64,000 nucleotides of DNA from Amycolatopsis balhimycina FH 1894 (GCF_000384295.1 NZ_KB913037.1:10491508-10555507), one strand, 5' to 3'. Shown: positions 19,401-26,392, counted from the stretch's first letter. Program-made: numbers and translations. The notes: generated by a model from the sequence alone, not told the origin.

Positions 19401-19979
19401 GCGCAGGTGAAAGGCATCGACCTGCTGGCCCGGGCACTCGGGCACGCTCTCAAACAGCGAGGCCCGGGTGACCCTGAAGTAGAACTCGTACTTCGTGGCG
19501 TCGAGGCCAAGGAAGGGAAGCCGTTGGCCGACGAGGTCCGGGCTTGGGCGGGGATGCCTTCGTTGCGTGTTGTCCCTCGTCCATATTCGCCCAAGGCCGC
19601 TACTTTGGCCCAGGACTTGCACCAGGCGAGTGTCGTGGTGATGCCCTCTCGCACCGAAGGCTTCGGCCTGGTGGGGCTGGAGGCGATCACCGCGGGGGTG
19701 CCGACCTTGGTGAGCAGACGCAGCGGCTTGGGCGCGTTGCTCGAGGAAGAGCGTGCGGACCTGTCGGTCGAACTGAACCGAGTGCTTCCCGTGACAGACG
19801 ACGAAGGAGTGGATGCCCTGCGCTGGGGCGACGCGCTGGCCGCCGTGCTGAACCATCCTAAGCCCGCCTTCTTCGCCGCGAGGCAGCTTCGCGACGAGCT
19901 TTCGGCGAAACGAACCTGGGCGATGTCCGCCAAGAAGCTGATCGAGTCGGTGCACGCGTTGACCCGCGCCAACGCGTAG
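16401..19979 (+). CDS. HTH-NB-ARC-TPR-GT4 glycosyltransferase fusion protein
   Basis: A 1192-residue multidomain protein. Residues about 8-60 are a Xre-type HTH (GLSTRALGDLIHYSKAQVSR). Residues about 92-350 are an NB-ARC ATPase with NRLIGRAAEVEAL, Walker A HGLPGVGKTAI (123-133) and Walker B VLLILDS. A helical arm with LHDMLRDHLRRP follows. Residues about 530-735 form TPR-like repeats (TLNGLGLALGQLGEPDEAMR, IARCQLGLGLLEEAETHFRR). Residues about 785-1190 are a GT-B family-4 glycosyltransferase: NGGLSTFNRELCKALA at the N lobe, VLMVGRLSRREAQVKG, and the retaining EX7E motif EGFGLVGLE. HTH-NB-ARC-TPR proteins are common actinobacterial regulators; a C-terminal glycosyltransferase is unusual and suggests an effector. 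GTG 16401 follows GGAGGAGG. Substrate and partner are unknown. Confidence 0.85.
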   Translation: MDEDWKPFGRRVRELRMAAGLSTRALGDLIHYSKAQVSRVEQGHSPPTTNFAAACDRVFGTGGELARAAAKRAVGDRRMAAEPAFDLPAGPNRLIGRAAEVEALQDHLADAGHRPGGRVCVLHGLPGVGKTAIALRVAELFHAEYPDGRLYLDMQGYNPDSQHVSEEEALDRVLRRLGVPGELVPRNTDDRGALLRQKLAGRRVLLILDSVKNAQEIGRLLPPNGRSAVIITSRRPLTSLAATLVRQVATLAPGESADLFRAVAGLRPGSDERGDPAVIEEITRMCYHLPLALCIVASRFRDNPVRRLEDVAARLADEAVRPREFDDGVRSMTAVFAAACATLSDPQQTMLALTALHPGPRIDPYAAGALAGLAPDAAEYLLDELIRSGMLERHSHNAYRLHDMLRDHLRRPGIGILSEGEAVAGRRRLFDYFLHTTAAANSSGNEHRYRIPVEPPSAPVTSPAFADAEAGKKWMDLEVDNFLPLVQEMAAQGNDAECWQFVHNLREYFYATKQWELMVACFKQAVEPARRTGDHRALGVTLNGLGLALGQLGEPDEAMRLYSRARAEFVTAEDPYGEMNVVANHAWLAYENGDREVALGHAKTTWQFYEREHQRFNAAIALDLIARCQLGLGLLEEAETHFRRALVEFGELGFRDGDVAQLLSHLGETELRLDRTTAAGDHYREAVERARAGGATREEAVAFEGLSRVAAASGDVVEAAAHRAAATALYEEVGATADITRLREESSTHHAVAESPTARVSATETASRPAEPGCGEVATQARVLVRRRLRVLAVNTEWTSLNGGLSTFNRELCKALAAQDAEVYCSTPFASEEERRDAGEMGVALVHPPPALNAPETALSRPPRLPEGIVPDVVIGHGRKTGEPAMWLVDDHFRDAKLVHFCHVISDRVELEKVYDSDEDPVLEADRRYEEEFTIAARADLAIGVGPVLHHYLRDRLHGTPGRPPIRFDPGFDAADVLAGLPPVSDTVRVLMVGRLSRREAQVKGIDLLARALGHALKQRGPGDPEVELVLRGVEAKEGKPLADEVRAWAGMPSLRVVPRPYSPKAATLAQDLHQASVVVMPSRTEGFGLVGLEAITAGVPTLVSRRSGLGALLEEERADLSVELNRVLPVTDDEGVDALRWGDALAAVLNHPKPAFFAARQLRDELSAKRTWAMSAKKLIESVHALTRANA

Positions 19980-19988
19980 CAGCGCTGT

Positions 19989-20588
19989 TCAGCGTATGAG
20001 GCCGTGCCGGGACAGCTCGTGCCCGGCCAGCTTCTCGATGACGTCCCGGTCCCGCTCCCGCCAGCCGGTGGCCGCCGCGTCCACGGAAGCCAGGCGCCGC
20101 AGCGGCTGCGTGGCCAGGGCCCGCAGCGCGAGCAGGTCCAGCCCTTCGTCGCCGAGGGTCCGCAGGTGCGCGGCCGCGGTCGCGCGGCGGGTGAAGTGCC
20201 AGCGCAGTGGCAACCACGTCACCACGAGCGTCAGCACCGGCAGCGCGATGATGATGGCCGCCATCCACCAGGCCAGGTTCTCCACCGCCTCGATCTGCCA
20301 GTGGCCTGCGTCGGCGAACTTGTTCCCGACGGCGGAACCGCCGTGCAGGGCCTTGGCGAGCGCGTTCCCGACGAACGGGATCCCGCCGGCCGTGTTCGCC
20401 GCCGAATCGAACGTGCCCCGCAGCCCGGTCCCGGCGTCGACGAGCCCGTCCCCGGGCGCGCGCAGCTTCATCACCTGGTCATACACCGACGTCCCCAGCC
20501 ACACCGCCAGGACGACGAGCAACAGGGCGAGCAGGTCGCTGACGAGCTGGGCGGTGCGGCGGATCGGCCGTTCGGCGTAGAGCTGCAT
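19989..20588 (-). CDS. Two-TM membrane protein of unknown function
   Basis: A 199-residue protein with one hydrophobic segment near the N terminus (LVSDLLALLLVVLAVWLGTS, about 14-35) and a second near the middle (WMAAIIIALPVLTLVVTWLP, about 113-132). The intervening loop is rich in Gly/Ala (TAGGIPFVGNALAKALHGG). The C-terminal tail is charged and cytosolic. It has no recognised domain. The ATG at 20588 has AAAGG about eight bases upstream. It is convergent with the GT4 fusion gene (only nine bases apart) and divergent from the GNAT gene; a TetR-type operator in the shared upstream region could also affect it. Confidence 0.7.
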   Translation of the reverse strand: MQLYAERPIRRTAQLVSDLLALLLVVLAVWLGTSVYDQVMKLRAPGDGLVDAGTGLRGTFDSAANTAGGIPFVGNALAKALHGGSAVGNKFADAGHWQIEAVENLAWWMAAIIIALPVLTLVVTWLPLRWHFTRRATAAAHLRTLGDEGLDLLALRALATQPLRRLASVDAAATGWRERDRDVIEKLAGHELSRHGLIR

Positions 20589-20666
20589 CGGGGCGCCTTT
20601 CGCGGTGGGGGAGCGCGGCCACGGCAACGTACCCGGCACCCCGCCGGGCGAACCGCCACGGTGGTC

Positions 20667-20682
20667 TATGACGGCGGTCATA
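20667..20682. promoter_or_regulatory. TetR-type operator 1 (TATGAC-N4-GTCATA)
   Basis: A perfect 16-bp dyad, extended to 18 by one further C/G pair. It lies 35 bases before the GNAT start and 79 bases before the divergent membrane-protein start. The same motif occurs at 20717-20732 and 21185-21200. Confidence 0.65.
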
Positions 20683-20716
20683 GTGTGGCCGGCGCCGCAG
20701 TGTGTTCTCATGGGAC

Positions 20717-20732
20717 TATGACCATCGTCATA
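20717..20732. promoter_or_regulatory. TetR-type operator 2 overlapping the GNAT start codon
   Basis: TATGAC-CATC-GTCATA, centred exactly 50 bases from operator 1. Its ATG is the GNAT initiation codon, so repressor bound here would block initiation directly. Confidence 0.6.
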
Positions 20733-21359
20733 AGGGTCGCCGACCGCGAGTGTGTCGCCACCCTCGTCGCGGCTTGCTCGCCGGACAGTCTCCGGCGCCG
20801 GTTCATGATGGGCGGCCCGGCCCGGCCCACCGAGGTTTTCGACCGCTACCAGCGGTTCCTGCTCGCCGGCCCGCCGGCCGGTGTCGCGTTGCTGGCCTTT
20901 TCCGGCGGCACTCCGGTGGGCCTGCTCAACTTCGTCGCGGAGACGCCGGGCGAGGCCGAGGTCGGGGTCCTGGTCGCCGACGCGTGGCAGCGGCAGGGGA
21001 TCGGCAGCGCGCTGAGCCGGTGGCTGTGGGCGTCCGGGCGCTGGCCGGGCTGGACCGTGCGGGCCACTGTCCAGGCCGGGAACGCCGGAGCCGAGGCGCT
21101 GCTGCTGGGCCAGGGCTTCCGGCCGGTACCGGCGTACGAGCGCGGCGAACGCGACTTCGCGCTCGTCGTGCCGGACTGGGCTACCATGACGGACGTCATG
21201 AAGGAGGCGGTCGATGACCAGGACACCGCGCGAGCGGATGGTGCTCAGTGCCGCGCAGCTGGTGCGGATCCACGGTGTCGGGGCGACCGGCATGCGGGAC
21301 GTGGTCGCCCACGCCGAAGCGCCGCGGGGGTCGCTGCAACACTACTTTCCGGGCGGTAA
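20718..21359 (+). CDS. GNAT-family acetyltransferase
   Basis: A 213-residue protein whose first 155 residues are a GNAT domain: CSPDSLRRRFMMGGP, GGTPVGLLNFVAE, the acetyl-CoA-binding VLVADAWQRQGIGSALSRWL (R/QxxGxG/A motif) and a last strand GFRPVPAYERGERDFALVV. The substrate is unknown. The frame has no stop after the domain and runs 146 bases into the tetR gene in a different frame, giving a non-domain Arg-rich tail. This long overlap is unusual and could reflect loss of the original stop. The start codon lies inside an operator-like dyad and has no ribosome site, so a leaderless transcript is possible. Confidence 0.7.
   Translation: MTIVIRVADRECVATLVAACSPDSLRRRFMMGGPARPTEVFDRYQRFLLAGPPAGVALLAFSGGTPVGLLNFVAETPGEAEVGVLVADAWQRQGIGSALSRWLWASGRWPGWTVRATVQAGNAGAEALLLGQGFRPVPAYERGERDFALVVPDWATMTDVMKEAVDDQDTARADGAQCRAAGADPRCRGDRHAGRGRPRRSAAGVAATLLSGR
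21185..21200. promoter_or_regulatory. TetR-type operator 3 (CATGAC-N4-GTCATG)
   Basis: A third copy of the ATGAC-N4-GTCAT dyad, 14 bases upstream of the tetR start and immediately before its ribosome site. It may allow separate autoregulation of tetR. Confidence 0.55.
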
Positions 21360-21822
21360 GGACCAGCTGATCGCCGAAGCCGTCGCCTGGGCTGGGGATT
21401 ACGCCGCCCGGCGCGTGGCCCGCGTCGCCGCGAAGCTCGAGGACCCGACGCCCGGGAAGCTGTTCGAAGCCATGGCTGCTCAGTGGCGCGACGAGTTCAC
21501 GACCGCCGGTTTCGACGCCGGCTGTCCCCTGGTCGCGACGGTCGCCGACACGGCCGCGACCAGCGGCGACCTGCGTGAAGCGGTCGGCAAGGCCTTCGAT
21601 GGCTGGCAGCGGCCGGTCTCGGCCACCCTCGAACAGCTCGGCGTGCCGCCGGTTCGTAGCTCGTCTCTTGCCGTGCTCATGCTCAGTGCTTTGGAGGGGG
21701 CCATTGTGCTGGCTCGGGCGCATCGGGACGTTGCGCCGCTCGATACTGTTGTTGCTGAACTGCGTCCGCTGCTCGATGGTGCTGTTGATCGGCGGCGGCG
21801 TCGGTCGTCTATTGTGGACTGA
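21214..21822 (+). CDS. TetR-family regulator (LmrA/YxaF-like)
   Basis: A 202-residue regulator. The N-terminal HTH has MVLSAAQLVRIHGVGATGMR, then RGSLQHYFPGGKDQLIAEAV. The C-terminal ligand domain carries AGCPLVATVADTA, a feature of the LmrA/YxaF_C subfamily. It follows AAGGAGG at 21201-21207. It lies downstream of and overlapping the GNAT gene. Three near-identical dyads at 20667, 20717 and 21185 are its probable operators, making a compact autoregulated GNAT-tetR unit. Confidence 0.87.
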   Translation: MTRTPRERMVLSAAQLVRIHGVGATGMRDVVAHAEAPRGSLQHYFPGGKDQLIAEAVAWAGDYAARRVARVAAKLEDPTPGKLFEAMAAQWRDEFTTAGFDAGCPLVATVADTAATSGDLREAVGKAFDGWQRPVSATLEQLGVPPVRSSSLAVLMLSALEGAIVLARAHRDVAPLDTVVAELRPLLDGAVDRRRRRSSIVD

Positions 21823-21855
21823 ATTACTGGGCTTTCAAGATGCGGCTTCGCCGTG

Positions 21856-21920
21856 GCGTGGGAAATCGGCGCTTCTCGGGTTGTCTTCTCGTTGTGGTCG
21901 GCAGCGCCGATTCCCCACGC
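21856..21920. repeat. Long imperfect inverted repeat before the DUF222-HNH gene
   Basis: Two 18-base arms (GCGTGGGAAATCGGCGCT and its complement with one mismatch) flank a 29-base loop. It lies 34 bases after the tetR stop and 110 bases before the HNH gene. It may be the tetR terminator or an end feature of the 13E12-like gene unit. Confidence 0.5.
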
Positions 21921-22029
21921 ACCGAGTCCCTTCCGCCTTTCTCGTAGGTGTTCTGCTGCTGTGACAGGTTGGCTTTGGTGGTACCTGATCGTGTGATGAC
22001 AGGTGTTCGATTGTCGGTATTCTTGAGTT

Positions 22030-23259
22030 ATGGCCGAACATGCGATCTGGCAAGCTGATGCGGTGGCACTCGCCGACCGTCTCGGTGAGCTGTTCGCGTG
22101 CATGCGGTCTGCTGAGGCTGAAGTTGGTGCGTTGGTGGTGGAGATCGAGCGGCGGGGTGTGCTGGAGCTGTTCGGCTACCGGTCCGTTCCCCGGCTGCTC
22201 GAGCATCTGGTGGATGTCCCGAAATCCTCGGCCGAGCGGATCGTGAAACGCGCCCGGGCCATCAACCCTGGCGCGACCCTCGACGGCACCCCGATTCCCG
22301 CAGTCGCTGCTGCCACGGGCGTTGTGGCTCGGTCGGGGCGGTTGAGTAACCCGATGATCGATGTGATTGTCGGGGTGTTGCAGGATGTTCCGCCTGAGCA
22401 TCGTGAGGGTGCCGAGCAGCATTTGCTTACCTTTGCTGAGGAGGCCGGGCATCGGCAGGTCGCCGCGCTCGGCGCCCGGATCCTGGCCCACCTCGACCCC
22501 GACGGCACCGAACCGGACGACACCGAAATCACCACCCCCACCCGGGAACTGTCGTTGCGGCGCAAGCGGACCGGGATGTGGGAGATCAGCGGCAAGCTGG
22601 ATGATGAGACCGGTGCCCGCGCCAGTGCGCTGCTGGACTCGCTTGCTCAGCGTCGCAGCACCGGCGAGGGTCCCGACTTGCGGTCTCCGCAGGAGCGTTA
22701 CGGCGATGCGTTCTCCGACGCGGTCGATCTGGCGTTGAATGGCCCGGAGTTGCCGAGGCAGGCTGGTGAACGCGCGCACGTGATGGTCGCGGTCTCGCTG
22801 GAGGACTTGAAGTCCGGGATCGGCACCGCCCTCCTGGGTGATACCGGAACAATCTCCGCGGCCGAGGCGCGGTTGCATGCCTGCGACTGCAAGATCATTC
22901 CCGTGGTCCTCGGCGGCCAGAGCGCACCCCTTGATGTTGGGCGCCTGCGGCGGCTGGTTCCCACGGGGATCCGGCATGCCCTCTACCTGCGTGACCGGGG
23001 TTGTGCTTTCCCGGGGTGTCATCGGCCGCCCCGGCATTGTCAGGGCCACCACGTTCGCCATTGGGCGGATGGTGGTCCAACGGAGCTGGGCAATCTCGTG
23101 CTGATGTGCGCCCACCACCATCGGCTGGTGCATCGCTCCGGGTGGGAAGTTCGCATCGCCGCCGACGGTCTCCCGGAGTTCCTACCGCCGGTGTTCCTGG
23201 ACAAGCAGCGAAAACCCAGGCGCAACAACCTCCACCAACCCCTGCCCTTCGCGGCATAG
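22030..23259 (+). CDS. DUF222-HNH endonuclease (13E12-repeat family)
   Basis: A 409-residue protein typical of the actinobacterial 13E12 family. An N-terminal helical DUF222 region (LFGYRSVPRLLEHLVDVPKS, RIVKRARAINPGA) is followed by a C-terminal HNH nuclease: RDRGCAFPGCHRPP, then CQGHHVRHWADGGPTELGN and LMCAHHHRLVH. The two CxxC-like pairs and the histidines of a ββα-metal nuclease are present. These genes are multicopy and often linked to mobile or repeated DNA, but their role is unknown. GC content is visibly lower than in flanking genes. ATG 22030 has no strong ribosome site. A strong terminator follows. Confidence 0.85.
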   Translation: MAEHAIWQADAVALADRLGELFACMRSAEAEVGALVVEIERRGVLELFGYRSVPRLLEHLVDVPKSSAERIVKRARAINPGATLDGTPIPAVAAATGVVARSGRLSNPMIDVIVGVLQDVPPEHREGAEQHLLTFAEEAGHRQVAALGARILAHLDPDGTEPDDTEITTPTRELSLRRKRTGMWEISGKLDDETGARASALLDSLAQRRSTGEGPDLRSPQERYGDAFSDAVDLALNGPELPRQAGERAHVMVAVSLEDLKSGIGTALLGDTGTISAAEARLHACDCKIIPVVLGGQSAPLDVGRLRRLVPTGIRHALYLRDRGCAFPGCHRPPRHCQGHHVRHWADGGPTELGNLVLMCAHHHRLVHRSGWEVRIAADGLPEFLPPVFLDKQRKPRRNNLHQPLPFAA

Positions 23260-23276
23260 ACAACCGAACACGGGGA

Positions 23277-23304
23277 AGGCCCGCAGCCACACGGCTGCGG
23301 GCCT
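23277..23304 (+). terminator. Strong hairpin after the HNH gene
   Basis: A perfect 12-bp stem (AGGCCCGCAGCC and complement) with a 4-base ACAC loop and no T-tract, 18 bases after the HNH stop. The SDR gene ends further on at 23430 on the other strand. Confidence 0.7.
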
Positions 23305-23429
23305 ACACCCACGCGCGTCAATGCCGGATCGGCTCAACTACCCGAGGATCCCGAGGCGCCAGGCATAAGCGAAATGCACAGCAGCCGTCCATCTCCTACC
23401 GCAGGAAGGGCGCGACCGGCGATCGGCCG

Positions 23430-24197
23430 CTACGTGTGTGTCCCGCCGTCCACGCGGATCTCGGTGCCCGTGATGAACTCGCCGTCGTCCGACGCCAGCA
23501 TCGCCACCACTCCCGCCACCGCCTCCGGGCGGGCCACCGGGTTGCCCACCTCCGTTGTCAAGCCTGTCGGCAAGATCGGGAGCAACCTCCCGAACAGCGT
23601 GAAGTCGGGATCCTTCGGCAGCCAGCTCACCGCCGAGTCCGTGATGCCGCTCTTCACGCTTCCCGGTGCGATGCTCACCGCGCGCAGGCCCTGCTTGGCG
23701 TACTCCAGCGCCAGCGAATGCGTGAACGCCTGGATGCCGCCCTTGCTCGCGCTGTACGCCGCCATGTACGGGTGGGCGAACGACGCCGACGTCGAGCTGA
23801 AGTTCACCACCACGCCCTTGCCGCTCTCGAGCAGGGCCGGCAAGGCCGCGCGTGTCACCAGGAACGTTCCCGTCAGGTTCACCGCGAGCACGCGGTTCCA
23901 CAGCTCCAGCGACGTCTCGTGCGTGTGCGACGCCAGCAGGATCCCCGCCGCGTTGACCAAGACGTCGAGGCCGCCGAGGTGGTCGATCGCGGCGGTCGTG
24001 CCCTCGGCCACCGACGTCTCGTCGGACACGTCCATGGTGAACGTCTTCAGGCCGGGAGACCCCGGCAGCTCGTCGACGCCCTTGACGTCGGTGGCGACGA
24101 CTTTCGCCCCTTCGTCGAGCAGGCGCAGGGTGGTGGCCCGGCCGATGCCGGAACCGGCGCCGGTGACCAGGACTCGGCGATCGCGCAGGCGTTCCAT
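23430..24197 (-). CDS. Short-chain dehydrogenase/reductase
   Basis: A 255-residue classical SDR. The cofactor motif is VTGAGSGIGRAT near the N terminus, the NAAG stretch is LVNAAGIL, and the catalytic Ser and Tyr-x3-Lys lie in NFSSTSASF and YSASKGGIQAF. The C terminus ends with the usual TGTEIRVDGG. An aspartate after the second strand (VVATDVKG) favours NAD over NADP. The substrate is not identifiable. It lies 22 bases downstream of the hydroquinone reductase gene on the same strand, so co-transcription with marR and that gene is likely. ATG 24197 has GGTGA nearby. Confidence 0.87.
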   Translation of the reverse strand: MERLRDRRVLVTGAGSGIGRATTLRLLDEGAKVVATDVKGVDELPGSPGLKTFTMDVSDETSVAEGTTAAIDHLGGLDVLVNAAGILLASHTHETSLELWNRVLAVNLTGTFLVTRAALPALLESGKGVVVNFSSTSASFAHPYMAAYSASKGGIQAFTHSLALEYAKQGLRAVSIAPGSVKSGITDSAVSWLPKDPDFTLFGRLLPILPTGLTTEVGNPVARPEAVAGVVAMLASDDGEFITGTEIRVDGGTHT

Positions 24198-24219
24198 GGT
24201 GATCACCGTAACCAAGAAA

Positions 24220-25203
24220 TCAGAGCGCGGGCACCCTCTCTTCGGCGGGCGGCGGGCCGGGCGGGGTGCCGTCGCCGAACGGGCGGCCGCCCAGCTGCTC
24301 GCGGTCGTGCGGGGTCAGCCAGCCGGACACGTCCGGGCCCAGCGGGACGATGCCCGTCGGGTTCACGTTCTTGTGCACCACGTAGTAGTGCTCCTTGATC
24401 TGGGCGAAGTCGATCGTGTCGCCGAACCCGGGCGTCTGGAACAGGTCGCGGGTGTAGGCCCACAGCACCGGCAGCTCGGCCAGCTTCTGGCGGTTGCACT
24501 TGAAGTGGCCGTGGTAGACCGCGTCGAACCGCACCAGCGTCGTGAACAGCCGGACGTCCGCCTCGGTGATCGTGTCGCCGACCAGGTACCGCTGGTCCGC
24601 CAGCCGCTCGGACAGCCAGTCGAGCCGGGCGAACAGCTTCCGGTAGGAGTGCTCGTACGCCTCCTGGGAGCGGGCGAACCCGCACTGGTACACCGCGTTG
24701 TTCACGTCGGTGAACACCTTCTGCGCGACGTCGTCGATCTCGTCCCGCAGCTTCTCCGGGTAGAGCTCCGGGGCGCCTTCGCGGTGGTAGGCCGTCCACT
24801 CGGTCGACATGTCCAGCGTCATCCGCGCGAAGTCGTTGGTCACGACCTTGCCGCTCGGGATGTCGACGAAGGCCGGCACGGTGATCCCGCGCGGGTAGTC
24901 CGGGTCGCGCTTGAAGAACGCTTCCTGCAGCCGCTCGATGCCGAGCACCGGGTCACGTCCGTCCGGGTCGAGGTCGAAGCTCCAGCTCCGCTCGTCGTGC
25001 ACCGGCCCGGCGATGCCCATCGACAGCACCGGCTCCAGACCCAGCAGCCGCCGCACGATCACCGCGCGGTTCGCCCACGGGCACGCGCGGGCGACGACCA
25101 GCCGGTACCGGCCGGGCTCTACGGGCCAGCCGTCGCGGCCGTCGGCGGTGATGCGGTCCGGGAGGTAGTTCAGGTCCCGCTTGTACTCGCCCTTGTCGGT
25201 CAT
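24220..25203 (-). CDS. Glutathionyl/mycothiolyl-hydroquinone reductase-like GST
   Basis: A 327-residue thioredoxin-fold transferase of the YqjG/EcmA (omega-class) type. The catalytic cysteine motif is ARACPWANRAVIVRRLLG. Other hallmarks are the DPVLGIERLQEAF and VTVPAFVDIPSGKVVTNDF substrate-thiol region and the C-terminal helical domain YLVGDTITEADVRLFTTLVR. Such enzymes reduce thiol-conjugated hydroquinones; in actinomycetes the thiol would be mycothiol rather than glutathione, an inference. It lies eight bases after the marR stop with GAGGA before its ATG, so the two form an operon. Confidence 0.85.
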   Translation of the reverse strand: MTDKGEYKRDLNYLPDRITADGRDGWPVEPGRYRLVVARACPWANRAVIVRRLLGLEPVLSMGIAGPVHDERSWSFDLDPDGRDPVLGIERLQEAFFKRDPDYPRGITVPAFVDIPSGKVVTNDFARMTLDMSTEWTAYHREGAPELYPEKLRDEIDDVAQKVFTDVNNAVYQCGFARSQEAYEHSYRKLFARLDWLSERLADQRYLVGDTITEADVRLFTTLVRFDAVYHGHFKCNRQKLAELPVLWAYTRDLFQTPGFGDTIDFAQIKEHYYVVHKNVNPTGIVPLGPDVSGWLTPHDREQLGGRPFGDGTPPGPPPAEERVPAL

Positions 25204-25211
25204 CGGCGTCC

Positions 25212-25688
25212 TCAGCAGTCGTCGGTCGGGGGAGCGGTGTCCAGTGCCGCGGCCAGCCGGGCCAGCACCGGCCCGGCCGCGCGGATGTCCTCGGCGCTCA
25301 GGTGGTCGAACACCGAAGCCCGCACGCGGGCGAGGTGGCCGGGGTAGGCCGCCTCCAGTCTGGCCGACCCCGCCTCGGTCAGCACGGCGTTGGACGCGCG
25401 CCCGTCCTCGGCGCACCGGCGCTTCTCGACCAGGCCACGGCGGGTCAGGTCGTCGACCACCCGGCTGATCCGGCTCAGCGACAGGCCCGTCGTCGCGGCC
25501 AGCGCCGAGATGCGGAGCAGGTGATCCGGCGCCTCGGACAGCGCGACGAGCACCCCGTAGTCGGTGATGGTGAGGCCCGTCTCAGGCAGGAAGTGGTCCT
25601 CGAGCGCGCGCGGCAGCGCCGTCATGATGCGCATCAGCGGCCGCCAGAAGGCGGCTTCGTCGAGGTCGAGCGCGGAGGTATCACCCAT
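25212..25688 (-). CDS. MarR-family regulator of the hydroquinone reductase
   Basis: A 158-residue winged-helix protein. The recognition region is TTGLSLSRISRVVDDLTRRG, the wing KRRCAEDGRASNAVLTEAGS, with flanking dimerisation helices. It is the first gene of an operon with the GST-type reductase and probably the SDR. MarR proteins in such contexts usually sense quinones or other electrophiles. A TTGCGCAA palindrome 26 bases upstream of its ATG (25688) is a candidate autoregulatory site that also faces the divergent yceI gene. Confidence 0.85.
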   Translation of the reverse strand: MGDTSALDLDEAAFWRPLMRIMTALPRALEDHFLPETGLTITDYGVLVALSEAPDHLLRISALAATTGLSLSRISRVVDDLTRRGLVEKRRCAEDGRASNAVLTEAGSARLEAAYPGHLARVRASVFDHLSAEDIRAAGPVLARLAAALDTAPPTDDC

Positions 25689-25713
25689 TCCGGCGAGTCT
25701 ACCGAAAGCTTGC

Positions 25714-25721
25714 TTGCGCAA
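25714..25721. promoter_or_regulatory. Candidate MarR operator TTGCGCAA
   Basis: An 8-bp perfect palindrome, preceded by an additional TTGC half-site, in the divergent interval between marR and yceI. Confidence 0.4.
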
Positions 25722-25795
25722 CCAGCCAAAGTGAGTACAGTGTCGTTGAACCCTCAATCACCAGGGGGCGCCACCACGAGGAGAGAAGAACAGCG

Positions 25796-26353
25796 ATGAC
25801 CAGCGCGACCACCTACCCCCAGCTGACCGGCGAGTACACCATCGACCCCTCGCACTCGCGGATCGGGTTCGTCGCCCGGCACGCCATGGTGACCAAGGTG
25901 CGCGGCAGCTTCAACGACTTCACCGGTTCCGCCACCATCGACGGCGACGCGCCGGAGAAGTCGTCGGCCCAGGTCACCATCCAGGCCCACAGCATCGACA
26001 CCCGCAACGCCGACCGCGACGGGCACCTGAAGAGCAACGACTTCCTGTCGATGGACGAGTACCCGCAGATCACCTTCGCCTCGACCGAGATCAAGCAGAC
26101 CGGCGACACGAGCTTCGAGGTGACCGGCGACCTGACGATCAAGGACGTCACCCGTTCGGTGACCATCCCGTTCGAGTTCGAGGGCTCCGCCAAGGACCCG
26201 TTCGGCAACGACCGGATCGGCTTCGAGGGCTCGACCACGGTCAGCCGCAAGGACTACGGCATCACCTGGAACGCCGCGCTCGAGACCGGCGGCGTGCTGG
26301 TCAGCGACAAGGTCACGCTGGAGTTCGAGATCTCCGCGATCAAGTCCGCCTGA
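25796..26353 (+). CDS. YceI-family protein
   Basis: A 185-residue YceI-like lipocalin-fold protein. Family stretches are EYTIDPSHSRIGFVARHAM, FNDFTGSATIDG, NRDG-like ADRDGHLKSNDFLSMDEYP and DLTIKDVTRSVTIPFEFEG. YceI proteins bind long polyisoprenoids in a hydrophobic channel; this copy has no signal peptide, so it is probably cytosolic, as is usual for actinobacterial members. ATG 25796 follows GAGGAGAG. It is divergent from a marR gene, which may control it. A strong terminator follows. Confidence 0.9.
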   Translation: MTSATTYPQLTGEYTIDPSHSRIGFVARHAMVTKVRGSFNDFTGSATIDGDAPEKSSAQVTIQAHSIDTRNADRDGHLKSNDFLSMDEYPQITFASTEIKQTGDTSFEVTGDLTIKDVTRSVTIPFEFEGSAKDPFGNDRIGFEGSTTVSRKDYGITWNAALETGGVLVSDKVTLEFEISAIKSA

Positions 26354-26362
26354 TTTCCGGGA

Positions 26363-26392
26363 GCGGGAACCGGCTTCAGCGCCGGTTCCCGC
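26363..26392 (+). terminator. Terminator hairpin after yceI
   Basis: A perfect 12-bp stem (GCGGGAACCGGC and complement) with a 6-base loop, nine bases after the yceI stop. Confidence 0.75.
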
